A DNA stretch of 64,000 nt. It comes from Adiantum capillus-veneris (lineage: Eukaryota > Streptophyta > Polypodiopsida > Polypodiales > Pteridaceae). The position numbers and the translations under genes are program-made. Below the pieces are notes generated by a model that saw only the letters and a list, made by a program, of their open reading frames with translations, ran no database searches and was not told the origin of the DNA. Shown here one piece after another: positions 45,601-57,758 of the stretch (the first letter of the stretch is position 1; every line of letters begins with the position of its first letter). The stretch spans positions 55,014,119 to 55,078,118 of the forward strand of contig CM043952.1 in assembly GCA_014529385.2 (NCBI GenBank). Direction: 5' to 3'.

Positions 45601-48138
45601 CCCAGATATGCGCTCATCATCTATGGTTCGCCATAGCGTGTCCCGGGTTTTATCAAAACCGTCTAGCCACTCTTCAATGTACACTAGAGACTCTGATACC
45701 AGCCAGCCTTCTGCCATGCTACCCTCCGGACGTGCCTTCTGACGCACATATCCCTTGAGTATTTTCATGAAACATTCTAAAAGGAACATCCATCTGGAAT
45801 GTACTGTGCCAGCTATTTCCACCTCATCAACTATGTGAACAAGAAGATGCACCTGAATGGTTAGCATGGTAGTAGGAAAGTGTTTCTCAAACATGCACAC
45901 AACCTCCGCAGCGTTTAGTTTGGCGAATGTTATGGAGTCTACATTGATCTTCTTTTGTGAGATCCATTGCACCAACTTCACAAGTTTGTAGATTGTGTTA
46001 CGGACGTCAAGAGACAAATATCCCTCACTGGCCACCGAGAAAATAAACTGCAAAACACATGCAGCAATGATATTAAAGTCCACACACGAATTTGTTACAC
46101 AATTCCCACTATGATATATTCCACTATTGAACATACCTAACACATTTTATGCCAGTCGTGTGACTTCAAACCGGTAAGATTTCCTTCTTTATTAAAACAC
46201 GTTCGGAGCGAGTGCATTATGCCAGTGAGGGTCCGCACACATCGAACGGTCTCTTTTACTTTGCGTTCTTGGGCTCTTGTGAAAATCCATGGCGCTTTAG
46301 GGAGTTTTATCGATCCATCGGATGCTGTCCGCGGCCAATATTGCTCCATACGATCCACATTTCTAAGGTCAACCCTTGCTCCCAAAGTGTCTTTCATGCT
46401 GGTGAGATGGTCCCATAGTAGATTACCCACATTCTTGAATATGTGCATTGGATTGAGCAAGTGATTGATCATGAGTCGGGGCCAATATGGTAACTCGTAC
46501 CATAGAGAGAGTCTCTTCATCCCTGGGGACAAACCATCATCACACATCTCCTTCTACTTTAACCATGCTTGTGCAGACATCCTCGGTGGCTCTCTTTCCA
46601 AAAAGCCATCGCGTAACACATGATTCTCTGGAAGATACGCTTGATGACCTTCATAGATTTGCTTCTTCAATGAGGACGCCCAACGTGCATTTAGTTTAGG
46701 TCCACATGTGACACATGCTCTGTATCCGCTTGTTTGAAGCCCTGCATGTATACACATGATAATAGATAAGCTTGAGAAAAACCAAGATTTACAGTGTTTG
46801 AGTTTAAGTGTAAGTCACCTGAGCATTCTATTAGTCCGGGATAGTCATGCATGGTCCACATTAGAATGCCTCTGACCAAATCATTTCGTCGACCTGTGTG
46901 TCGACTAATATCCACCACTTCAATGCCAATCCACAATTGTTGTAGCTCTTCCGATAGTGGACAAAGATACACATCCATATTCTTCACTTTATACAGCCCC
47001 GGCACAATCAAGCTTAGCCATAGGTGCCCCTTCTTCGTAGTCAACCACGGGGAAATGTTGTAGTTGACAATGACAACGGGCCATACACTATAAGATGTTG
47101 ATCTTTGACCAAATGGATTTACGCCATCCATAGCCAAAGGCCTAGGCGCAAATTTCGAGCTTCCCTGCGACCATGTTTCATCTATATGTTTCCTGGCTAC
47201 ACAATCTGCAGGAATCCATAGCACACCATCCGAAGATTTATTCTCCTCGTGCCATGATGCTAGGGAGGCCATGGACTTACGTTCAAAGAAATACTTGATG
47301 CGAGGAAGGAGAGGAAAATATCGCAAAATCTTTTGTGGAATTTTTGTTTCGTGGAGATCTACTCGATATCTCTCGGAATCACATTTCGGACACTTCTCCA
47401 TGTCTATGTATTCCCCTCTGAAAAGAATGGAGTCGTCAGGACAAGCGTGGATCGAATTATAATCCATCCCCAAGTTTCGCAAGATCTTTCTTGCTTCCTC
47501 TCTGAAATCTGGCATCACATTATCAGCTGGAAGTATGTGCTCTTTGAGCAATCTACACAATGAAAAAAATGCGATACAATTGTGTAAAAATCTATCAGAT
47601 CATTATACATCTAGAGTTTTTTATTAAAGTAAACACATTGTAAATAGATCACCTAAAAAGCACTGTGACGCTAGTGTCACTCCATCCAAACTTTGTCTGC
47701 ATGTTGAGAAGAACCAGGAGCGCTTTCAATCTAAACACACGTGCTCCATCATACAATGGCGTATCGGCTTCACTTTTCATATCATCATAGATAAGCCTTT
47801 TTGAATCCATGATCGTCTCGATCATTTCATCAATCTCGAGCTGTCAGAGGCTATATCTTGTGGCCTCACATATGCTGCTTGACCAAAACGCCTGCGAGAA
47901 CACGTCTATTGGGTTGCAAGATTGCTGCCTGTTGGCCAGTGTCAGAGTCCGATGAGTTATAATTGGCAACAACTCAATCTATAATAGATGGATTGCACTT
48001 GCCAAATTGGCGAACGTGCTACAAAGAAACACGTCTTGTCCGTCGCACACCATGCTTGCATTGATTACAAGGACATAAGATCCTCGTTGAGAGATAGGTG
48101 TTTCGGTTGGACAGCCCCACATCCTCGTCACTACTCAT
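42627..48138 (-). pseudogene. TNP2-type transposase of CACTA-2, multiply broken
   Basis: The minus-strand start is at 48,138 (MSSDEDVG) and the end reads ERETS and a stop at 42,627. The same six-exon order as CACTA-1 can be followed: exon 2 is open for 289 codons with read-through (46,691-47,560) and has Trp where CACTA-1 has a stop. Damage: TAG at 48,019-48,021 in exon 1 (Gln in CACTA-1), a deletion of about 60 bp near 47,835, and a solo LTR (42,761-44,591) in the last exon. DUF4218 in exon 4 is well kept (HLLVHIVDEVEIA, RPEGSMAEGW). It cannot make a full transposase. Confidence 0.88.
42761..44591 (-). mobile_element. Solo LTR A (1,831 bp) in the CACTA-2 transposase, TSD AGCTT
   Basis: In minus orientation it runs TGTCATAA to TTACA. 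AGCTT is duplicated exactly (42,756-42,760 and 44,592-44,596). It matches solo LTR B and LTR C (55,774-57,341), for example through GTTGAGGACCGGATTTA and CCCCTCCAAAAG. It contains its own (GA)n near 42,908-42,933 and a minisatellite of CAAGCACCTCAAGCATCT units near 44,176-44,280. Only the LTR is present, so the internal part was lost by LTR-LTR recombination. Confidence 0.9.
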
Positions 48139-48201
48139 AATGAGGGTAAAAACCTTATAACCTGGACATAAATTTAATCTTCTATTGGCATCCTCCGTCT
48201 T

Positions 48202-48205
<4 letters not shown>

Positions 48206-48255
<50 letters not shown>
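48206..48255. repeat. (CT)n microsatellite upstream of the CACTA-2 transposase
   Basis: Same place, inverted, as (GA)n at 26,528-26,577 in CACTA-1. Confidence 0.95.
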
Positions 48256-48258
<3 letters not shown>

Positions 48259-49242
48259 TTCACACTGTAAACTACCTCACATTCTCTAGTCATGTCCAAT
48301 CCCCGCACACCTCAGTCTAGAGGTGCACGAAGATTAGAACCACCAGGTTATAATCTCGCCTTTATTGGTCAATGCCTATATTTGTGGGTACAAGAAATCT
48401 ACACACCCACGTCTACATGATAGTGCATGTAGTGGACAAAACCCCTTTGCCTCTTCTCTAGCTGTAGCATTTCACAGCATCTTAACATCTTATCACAGTA
48501 GATGTTTGTTCGAAGGATTATTTAGCACATTACATGTTGGCCTCCAATCTGAGTATCATGCCGTTGAAAGCTTTCCAGCTTAAGGTCGCATCCGTAGAGA
48601 GGAAGAGAGGGATCACTGTTCGTCTAACTCTAATTTTTTTACCGTAATCTCGAAAGTAGACTCTAATATAAAAACTCAATCCAAAATCTAATCTTAAATC
48701 TAACCTAATTGAACATGTGGTGATTCGCGGCTAATTGAATATGGTTAGTGTGTGAGTTAATAGGTGTCAAATTTTGATGGGAATATACATATTGTTGTGT
48801 AACTAGTGTTTGCTCTTTGGGCAAAGCGCACCTTCATTGACATGCACTAAAATCTAACCTAAATCTAAAAAAAGATAGTCCATCGAACATAAATCTAGAT
48901 CTAATTTAATCTTAAATCAAAATAAACATAAATCTAATATAATCTAACGTAAATAAACCTAAATCTAATCTAACATAAATCTAACTCAAAATAAACCTAA
49001 ATCTAATCTAATCTAGCCTAAATAAACCTAAATTTAATCTAACATAAATCTACATCTAACCTAATCTTAAACTCAACATAAACATAAATCTAAATGTAAT
49101 CTAACCTAATCTAATTTAAATTTTAACCTAATCTCTTTCTCTCTTTGTTTTCTCCCCTTACCTCTCTCTTTCGTCTTCTCCCCCTCTCTCTCCCTTTGGT
49201 TTTTTATTCTCTCTCTCTTTCTCTTTGTTTTCTCCTCACTCT
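48256..49242. other. CACTA-2 5' non-coding region
   Basis: Repeated AATCTAACCTAAA, ATAAACCTAAATCTAATC and similar words, the minus-strand version of the AGATTTAGGTTTA repeats in CACTA-1. The HIPP-like relic of CACTA-1 has no counterpart here. Confidence 0.6.
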
Positions 49243-49243
49243 A

Positions 49244-49301
<58 letters not shown>

Positions 49302-49343
49302 CCTCTCTCAATGTGTGTGTATGAATTCTTTGTTTATGCATGT

Positions 49344-49375
<32 letters not shown>

Positions 49376-49390
49376 TTTGTTTATGCATGT

Positions 49391-49425
<35 letters not shown>

Positions 49426-49431
49426 CACACA

Positions 49432-49477
<46 letters not shown>

Positions 49478-49510
49478 AAGAGGGGAAGGAAACATGAGAG
49501 AGAGAGAGAG
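49243..49510. repeat. Microsatellite cluster (CT, GT, GA) in CACTA-2
   Basis: (CT)n at about 49,250-49,298, (GT)n at about 49,342-49,376, (CT)n at about 49,392-49,421, (GT)n at about 49,433-49,461 and GA tracts to 49,510. It mirrors the CACTA-1 cluster. Confidence 0.95.
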
Positions 49511-49546
49511 GAGAGCACGGGTTACCTCTTTGCTTACTTGAGCGCC

Positions 49547-49574
49547 AAAAACTCAGATCTAAGATCTGAGTTTT
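49547..49574. promoter_or_regulatory. Conserved palindrome in CACTA-2
   Basis: AAAAACTCAGATCT, centre A, AGATCTGAGTTTT. It equals the CACTA-1 palindrome at 24,676-24,704 except for the centre base and one lost T. Flanking GAGCGC and GCGCTC extend the stem. Confidence 0.75.
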
Positions 49575-49726
49575 CAAGCGCTCTCGGTTATTTTTTACCC
49601 CTGTCGACGTCGCTATGAGTGTCGCTATGTTACAAATAAACTAGTGACGCTTATAGCGACGCCGTGAATTTTCACTTTTAAGCGTCGCACTGTGAGTGTC
49701 GTTAATGTGAAGTACCTCTTGTAGTG

Positions 49727-49845
49727 GTGGTCAAGGACCAAGCCCAAAGGGCCGGTTGTGAGTGTGAATAGGGAATGAGGCCCAAGGGGGTATTTAAAGG
49801 GAGGTTGGGAGGCTCATTCTAGTTAGTCCCACTAGGTGCATTTCA
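49727..49845 (+). repeat. 5' LTR of the short-LTR element, right part
   Basis: GTGGTCAAGGACCAAGCCC to GCATTTCA matches 61,630-61,748 (TATTTAAAGGGAGGTTGGGA in both). TATTTAA near 49,791-49,797 could serve as a TATA box. Confidence 0.88.
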
Positions 49846-49860
49846 TTGGTATCAGAGGAA
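49846..49860 (+). promoter_or_regulatory. Primer-binding site of the short-LTR element
   Basis: TTGGTATCAGAGG directly after the LTR matches the common initiator-Met tRNA-type plant primer site TGGTATCAGAGC in all but the last base. Confidence 0.8.
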
Positions 49861-50577
49861 GGGCTATTTTGGGCATGAGGACATGGAGCCACTTTTGCAT
49901 GCTCACGCAAACTAGAGGGCCGTGGCGCTTCTCTCTTACAACAGGTGGGGACGAAGACAACGAGGGTGACCCCGTGTGAAGGGTCTCTTGAGGTGAGGGG
50001 AGGTGGCGTGTCTCGACTGGCTCCAAACCATGCGTTGAAGGGCTTGATGGGAGCGCGAGGCGGAGCTGAAGGGAACTCGTCACTGTGGCGAGCGCAGTCG
50101 AGCAACACAGAAACAACCTTCTCTCTTTTTCTCTCTCATCGGCTCTGTCCTGAGCGCCATCACCATCTTTGAAGCCCCTAAGGCCTTTGGCCTTGGGCAA
50201 TTTACTCAAGGTAGGGTGCATGCCCACCCCGGCATACACCCCATACAAGCAACAAACAACAAAGCACGGCAACGTGCCGAATCTTGGCAAGCCAAGTTTG
50301 GAAAATATTTAGCAGATCGTCAGCAAGTTCATTCACTGCAATGCAAAGTTTTGGCTTCCATTTTCAAGGTCTTCAAGCATTGCTACTTGGTAAGGGTTCG
50401 ACGAGAAGCTTGTCGGAGCACATCCTGATTGTAACAGCCTGCTAGCGGGACAACCATGAATCCAAGGGATTCGAGCTCAATTCTTTCCCAGTTCAAGAAG
50501 GAGTTACTTTTGAAGGAAATTTTATCTTTGATTAAGATTATGAATCTAATTAGCACGGCTACTTATCATCTTTTACG

Positions 50578-51090
50578 ATGAATACTAAGGTTGCGATACT
50601 TTTGGGAATCAAGGTATTCTTTTGCTATTCTTCCCTTTCTTTGCTAGCACCACACACACCTATCATGGATGCCTGGTTTGATTTTCTGGATACAAAACTT
50701 TCCGAGAATCGTCTTTTTTACTTTGAACTTCCTTCCCGGGCATCTACTCCTCCTCCTCAGAGTGTGCTTGACATTTTGGAGGACATTAATAATTTACCGA
50801 TGATAAAGAATACGTCACAAGATGTGACTTTCAAATGTTTGAAGAACGGTTTTGCAAATTGGCGGTTCCCGTCCAATTGCTTGCTACATAGGTGGATCAC
50901 CTTATGGAGCTGATCCTCTCGTGCATCCCACAAGCTACAGTATCTACACATGTGGGAGTCGTTGACCAGTCTTCACCAAGGTGGCAAAGAGGAGACTTTC
51001 CATAGTAGACTTTCAGAAAGCCAAATCATGCAAAAGTTATGTTTCAATTGTATGGGACAGCATCAATGAAAACATTGTCCCCAGGTATTG
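50578..51090 (+). pseudogene. Gag relic with a degenerate zinc knuckle
   Basis: The frame 50,578-50,913 (111 codons; MDAWFDFLDTKLSENRLFYF, SVLDILEDINNLP) carries no domain I can name. Downstream, at about 51,030-51,085, the plus strand reads LCFNCMGQHQ, a stop, then KHCPQ, which resembles a Gag CCHC knuckle one residue short. Position just after the primer site supports Gag. Confidence 0.4.
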
Positions 51091-51804
51091 AATTCCTAGG
51101 TCTTTTTGATGGATTCTGAGACTACATAGTCAATCAATTTTCTTGCATGCTCTTTAGTGGTTATCTTCCCTTTCTAATAACCCTTTTTAGTTAGTTGTAT
51201 ATGATAAAATAACTTTCTTAGTATAGCATATTCATTCAAGATATAATACATAATGCTTTCTTTTTTCAGCAATTTTGACACGGTCGATTCCTCTCCACTT
51301 GGTCACATGTGTGTCAACGGGAGCATTTATTAGCACAAGCACTCCATGAGCACTGGCATGAAGCACGGCTTCCTTTTTGACATTTGGCGTAATGGTTTTC
51401 AAAGGTTAAAATTATGTTAATAGCAGGTTTTTACGTCACAAGCGACGGTATATGGTGCATGCAACGACATTCTCTTCCGTAACAGATATGGCTATGAGCC
51501 AAATTGCAACGAGTTTTATTTCACCAAACTCAATACAAGTTGCCACCGCTAGGCAACTAGGATACATACTTTTAAGTTTTCTTTTACGTTGGCAATGCTT
51601 GCCTATTGTACCAACCATAGTGCTTTGACACAATTTGTGAGCGACAAGGCTTCTAACTCGTGCCATGTACATACAATGGCAAATTGTGATGTATCCATGC
51701 CCAATAGTGCAAGGCACTTTACCTATCCGCTCAATTGGTAGAGACCGTCAATGCCACCAAGGGCTTACACCTCTGTGTGCATAGCATGCCACCAAGATTG
51801 ACAT
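51091..51804. other. Decayed internal DNA of the short-LTR element
   Basis: No domain is seen. The 93-codon minus-strand frame at 51,436-51,717 is not recognised. Confidence 0.4.
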
Positions 51805-53800
51805 TGTAACATTTAATGATCTAGTAGCTTGTGTATAGCGGAAAATAACATAGACATAGTGAGCATTTCATTAAGAATAGATTCCTAATGAGAATAGCAA
51901 GAGTGCTTGGATGAAGGGAGCAACAAAAGCATAACACCTAGTTAGATAGGCATGAACAATACTTCAAAATGAGAGAGAAATTAAGCTATTGACAACTGTT
52001 GAGGACCGGATTTACATGGAGCGCGGTCCCCCCTCCAAAAGACTTTGTATTATAGGTTTCCCCCATCAAGGGAGACATTTTACAATATAATACTTTGTGT
52101 TCCTTCAATAACTTGCTGGTGCAATGAAGATGGAAGCTTCAAGCACCAAGCTTACACTTGAAAATAAAACATCATTTCCCTCACGGTCTCAAACCCAAGA
52201 CCTCACACACGTTTGAAGATGGTGACAGCTAGTGGGGTATGAGAGTAGATCGAGAGGAAGAAGGAGTATTCTTACGAGATTTATAGAAGGATGTTGAAAC
52301 AATGAAGCACTGGTTTTGTTATATTGGATGCACAAAACAAAGAGTTTTTTTCCTATCATATGAAAGATGCCCAAGTTTAGAGCAACAATGAAGCAACGTA
52401 GTGTGGCTTGTATATGGGTTTACTTAAGTGTTTTTAGTTGGGTTATAACAAGGATTCTTCCAAGGGGGGTTCTCTTTTAATTGTGAGACAGGTACAAGGC
52501 ATGTGGAAAGCTAATAAGAATGAGTTAAAGCATTGGTTGCGGAAGATTAAAGGGCTTATGAATGGATATTCTTCTAGGCATGGTCCATGGAACAAACTGA
52601 TGATCAGACAAGAAAAACCAAACAAGGATAATAATCAAAACCCCACCCAAGCCCACCAACAAGGAACTATAACTAGAGATGTGCTGCAGAGATCTGCTCC
52701 CAAGGAATGTGCAATGTAGTCTTAGTGCCAGATTAAATCAATAACTATCCACAAACAAAGTGATCACTTAATCATTCATGAAAAGAAAGAAGTATGTCTC
52801 CTCACATAATCACTCTTCATAGCTTAGCATAGCTTAGTAATTAGCATGGTAGAGGAGATGATCATGCATTGGAGCTTGGCTCTTGGATTTGCATCACAAA
52901 TCCAAGAGTTGTTGGTGTAGGCCTCTCTTCTCACAAGCCTGGAGTAGATGATGAGCTTTCCATTAAGCTTAAGAAGGAGATATTCTTCTTCACTTCACAC
53001 ATGAGATTGTGTGAGTGTGTGTATGATAATGCCTTGCAAAAATCAGCCCCCTCTCTCTGATCTCTTGGTCGACCCCTCTTGCTATTTGCTCATGTTGGCA
53101 TCCTATTGGCCCCTGCAAAGCTTAGCCAATGACAATTAAGAAGCATAAGCGATAGCCTTGTGACATGTGTCCCCCTTTCCCCTTTTGTGAGAGCTTTAGA
53201 TATTTAAATAATGCAATTAAACTCTCATTGGACCTCTTAGTCTTCTTGCCAATAGGAATCAGGCAAGCCATTGGGCTGTTGAATGCTCATTGGACCCCTT
53301 GGGAGATTGTCCAATAGTCTTCTAGAGAGCTTAATTTCAATTGGTTCTTTTATCAAGTGTTTTTAAATGAATTAAACTAAATGTACTCTAGCCTAATTCT
53401 CATTGGTCCACCTCTATGGCCATCCAATAGGATTTGAATGCACCTTGAGGGCAACTGGGCCAGGAAGCTGACATGTGTCCACTATGCCCTTTGTGTAAAG
53501 GGATCTTGGAAGAGTATGTGTGTGTTTATCTCTCATCCCCTCCTAATATGGCTCGCCCCCTCCTAGATAGGGATGTGGGAAGACTTTTGGAAGTCTTAAT
53601 GGGTTGAACCTTAGGGTCTTTGAAGCCCATTGATGCACATTGCTCTTTTGCAGATGGCCCCCCCTTTGGATCCCTATTGTGATCGATTTGCCAACCTAAC
53701 CAATATTCTATCTTTTTCTCCCTTGGTACTTCCCCATATTAAATTATCAGTTTAACATGAGAAAATCATTTAAGAGAATTAGATATTATTTATTATGACA
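51805..53800 (-). mobile_element. Solo LTR B (1,996 bp), TSD GACAT/AACAT
   Basis: Minus orientation, TGTCATAATAAATAATATC to GTTACA. Flanks GACAT (51,800-51,804) and AACAT (53,801-53,805) differ at one base. It shares TGTAACATTTAATG, GTGTATAGCGGAAA and GGACCGGATTTACATGGAG with LTR C. No internal region is attached. Confidence 0.85.
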
Positions 53801-54050
53801 AACATAATACTATCTCATTTTTATTTTAGCTTCCACTATCATACTAGCTACTCTATCAAGGACCGGGCCAAGTATAAATATTTTAAAACGTTTTGTGTTT
53901 ATGTTTATTTCTCAGCAAAGTGCCATACATATACACCCTGATATAGTCACAATCACATATACGGTAAATGAGTCAAGATGTGATTTATATGCAAGGGATC
54001 ATATGCAAGGGGCATACACCACATTTGCATAAGGGGTTTTCCTCAACCTA

Positions 54051-54100
<50 letters not shown>

Positions 54101-54879
54101 TTCTTTATGGGAAAGGTGAAATGAAACTAGGCGTGCCTTCATTGACATCTTTCTATGTCAATACCATAACAGGAAGGGCTAAGAGTCCTCTATTGCCACT
54201 TATTTTGGACTGGCTAAGAGCCATTAAGAGACCTCCATTGCCACTTATTTTGGAATGGCTAAAAGACATCTTTTCGGTGATTGCTTTCTAGATCGATCAA
54301 CTCTACTCAGTTGAGTACCCATTGATTTTCATGGAGAAGCAAGAGTCTTGCCATTATTGATTTTTTGGGTATTATTTTCGCACTCTATATCTTCAGTGTG
54401 AAGATCACATTGAGTTTTTGAAAGACTTAAACTCGTAAAGGATTCTCTCTACTACGGTGTATGGACGGAGCAAGCATTTCAAAAAGCACAGCTGTTCACA
54501 AAAACCCAAGATTATGGATTTTTGGGTCTAGAACAGACCAAGTCGTGAATACGGTTCGAACTTGAATGGATCTTTTAATTTTATCTATCGCACGAAGAGT
54601 GTCTATAGGAATACAGTTTTGGGGTAAGACCCATCTCATGATTACTCAATCACTTCTTCAAGTGTTGATGGTCAATTCTTGGACCCATCACACTCGCACT
54701 TTCACAAAAAGAAGTCCATAAGCTTCCAAGGGGTAGTGAATAATTTCAACTTCCAAAGTTGACTTCGGATACTGTTGGCTACTAGTCGAGCAGTTTCCCT
54801 ACAAAAGTCTAACCATGTGTTTGACAATGTGGATTTTAACTGACGGGTTTGGACTTCAAAGGCAACACCCAAGGTTACG

Positions 54880-54917
<38 letters not shown>

Positions 54918-55079
54918 AGTGGAGAGCGAGACAGAGAGAGAGATAGGAAAATAGGGAGAGAGAAAAAGATAGGGAATAGAGAGAGAGAGAGAGAAAGAAT
55001 ATATATATATATATATATATATCACTCTCTTTCTCTCTCTCTCTATTTCCTATCTCTTAATTTCTCTCTGTCTATTTTC

Positions 55080-55210
<131 letters not shown>

Positions 55211-55655
55211 GCTCTCTACTTCCCTATCTCTCTACCTACTGATCGAACGAGCGACTGAGCTAGGGAGATCCAAACGCCCACGACTGCGGAGGCCAGACTA
55301 CACAACATCGACAGAGGCTGCATCAGACGATCCACATCACTTTGGCTCGACATGCACAACACCCGGTCAGACTACTGACCATGGAGGAGATTGATGAGGT
55401 CCGCCAGCAGACAGATGTTGGATCTCCTATGATCTACCTATCCCAGCTAGCTGTTTTAGTTGCTTAGTCCACACCCAACAGTTTAGGATTCCATAATATT
55501 TTATTTTGTCATTTTGTCATCTTGTTATTCTGACTTTGTATCAGATCTACCACATTGTAACTTTCTGGTCTCATAGGTCACTTTGGCCTTTTGAAGAGTT
55601 AATATAACATTTCATTTCATTTCTTTCTTTAATTTTAATTTTTTACGCAAACCAT

Positions 55656-55658
<3 letters not shown>

Positions 55659-55732
<74 letters not shown>
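55659..55732. repeat. (CT)n microsatellite at the left edge of LTR C
   Basis: About 36 CT units, then a short CA tract and the LTR start at 55,774. Confidence 0.95.
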
Positions 55733-55735
<3 letters not shown>

Positions 55736-55773
55736 TACACAAACACACACACACACACACACCACTCTCTCTC

Positions 55774-57341
55774 TGTCATAATAATCAATATCTAATTCTC
55801 CTGAATGATTTTCTCATATTAAACTAATCATTTAATGTGGGGAAGTGTCAGGGGAGAAAAAGCTAGAATATTGGTTAAGCTAGCAGACCGGCCACTGTAG
55901 GGATCCAAAGGAGGGAAAATAGGGATCCAAAAGGGGGGCCATCTGCAAAAGAGCCATGTGCAACAATGGGCTAAAAAGACCCTAAGGTTCAGCCCATTAA
56001 GACTTCCAAAATGCTAAGGTTCCAAAATTCAAAGGTTGTGTCCAAAGGTCAACCCTAGGGGAAATTGGATGCTTTGTGTGTGACCAAAAAGTCTTTTCAA
56101 ATCCCTACATAGGAGGGGGCGAGCCTTGGGAGTAGGGGATGAGAGAGAAAGTCACACACACACAGGCTCCCTTTACACAAAGGGAATGAGGGACACATGT
56201 CAGCTCCCTAGCCCTGATGCCCACAAGGTGTACCCAATTCCTATTGGATGGCCTTGGAGGTGGACCAATGAGAATTAGGCTAGAGTAAATCTAGTTTAAT
56301 TAATTTAAAAACACTTAATAAAAGAACCAATGAGAATTAAGTCCTCTAGAAGACTATTGGATAGTCTCCCAAGGGGTCCAATGAGCATTCAGCAGCCCAA
56401 TGGCTTGCCTGATTCCTATTGGCCAGGAGGCAAAGGGGTCCAATGAGAGTTTAGTTTAATTATTAAATTACCTAAAGCTCTCACAAAAGGGGAAAGGGGG
56501 ACACATGTCAGAAGGCTATCACTTATGCTGCTTAATTGTGATAGGCTAACCGTGGGGAGGTCCAATGGGATGATAGCAAGAGCAATTAGCAAGAGGGCTC
56601 GCCCAAGAGAGAGAGAGGGGGGTGATTTTTGGCAAGGCATTATCACACACACACACACACAATCTCATGTGTGACGAAAGAGAAGACTATCTCTTCCCAA
56701 GCTTTAATGGAGAGCTCATCACCTACTCCAAGCTTGTGAGATAGAAGCCTACATCGACACACTCTTGGCATGTGGATGAAAATCCAACCAAGAGCCAAGC
56801 TTCAATGCATGCTCATATCCTCTACCATGCTAATTACTAAGCTAAGCTATGCTAATATGAGTGATTATGTGAGGAGATGTACATCTTTCTCGTAAGATAC
56901 TCCTTCTTCCTCTCAATCTACTCTCATACCCTACTAGTTCTCACCATCTTCGAAGGTGTGTGAGGTCTTGGATCTGAGACCGGGGAGAATTGATGTTGTG
57001 TTTGTTAAGTGTTTTGCTTAGTGCATGAAGCTTTCATCTTCATTGCACTAGCTAGTCTTTGTATTGTACAATGTCTCTCTTGATGGGAGAAACCATAATA
57101 CAAAGCCTTTTGGAGTGGGGACCGGCTCCATGCAAATCCGGTCCTCAATTGTTGTGAATAGCTTAATTTCTCTCTCTTTTGAAAGTATTGTTCATGCTAT
57201 CTAACTAGGTGTTATGCTTTTTGTTGCTCTCTCCACCCAAGCACTCTTGTAATTCTCATTAGGAATCTATTCTAATGAAATGCCCACTATGTTTATGCTA
57301 ATTTCCGCTATACACAAGTTTTTAGGCCATTAAATGTTACA
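55774..57341 (+). repeat. LTR C (1,568 bp), 5' LTR of a partial gypsy element
   Basis: TGTCATAATAATCAATATC to GTTACA, the same family as solo LTRs A and B but in plus orientation. It is followed immediately by the primer site, so it is a 5' LTR with its internal region. No 3' partner is in the window. Confidence 0.88.
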
Positions 57342-57357
57342 TTGGTATCAGAGCGCA
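57342..57357 (+). promoter_or_regulatory. Primer-binding site after LTR C
   Basis: TTGGTATCAGAGCGC, an unmutated initiator-Met tRNA-type primer site. Confidence 0.88.
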
Positions 57358-57758
57358 AGGTTTCTCTTTTCTTGCTCAAGAAGGGAGGTCCTCAAGCTAG
57401 CTATAAATGGTTGGTATTATTAATTGCCTGTGAGTAAGTAGAATAGGGATTTTTAAGCCTTGCAGTGCGCCTGCCTTCGTGCAGTTAACGGGGCATCATC
57501 GTCGAGAGCTATGGTCTTAATAGTGGAGTCCTACGGGGCTTGCCTACGGCTTAACCACTATTGAGCTATTAGAAGCTTGACAGGAGCCGGTGCTGTTTTG
57601 GTGTTGAAAGACCCTCTCTTCTATTCCTTGCAATTAATGGTATTCGAGCCGCGGGTACAGTAGCTTGAGTGCTTTTTCTAAAGGGGTAAAGAGGAGTAGC
57701 AACTAGGGCTTGAAGTGCCAAAGTACACCTAAAAATTTTACACCTAAAAGTTGTTAGA

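Larger units (their letters stand above)
40076..49726 (-). mobile_element. CACTA (En/Spm) transposon CACTA-2, TSD GTG
   Basis: It starts CACTACAAGAGGTTGT at 40,076 and ends ACCTCTTGTAGTG at 49,726. GTG is duplicated (40,073-40,075 and 49,727-49,729). Length is 9,651 bp including a 1.83-kb solo LTR. It is the same family as CACTA-1: same TIR, AGCGACG subterminal repeats, palindrome, microsatellites and both genes, with the coding strand on the minus side. The unoccupied form of the insertion site is visible in the sister LTR at about 61,630, which reads CTCGGTGGTCAAGG with one GTG. Confidence 0.96.

Noticed and set aside
50578-50913. Host gene exon
   Set aside because: No recognisable domain. 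Its position just after an LTR and primer site, with a Gag-like knuckle behind it, makes a Gag relic more likely.
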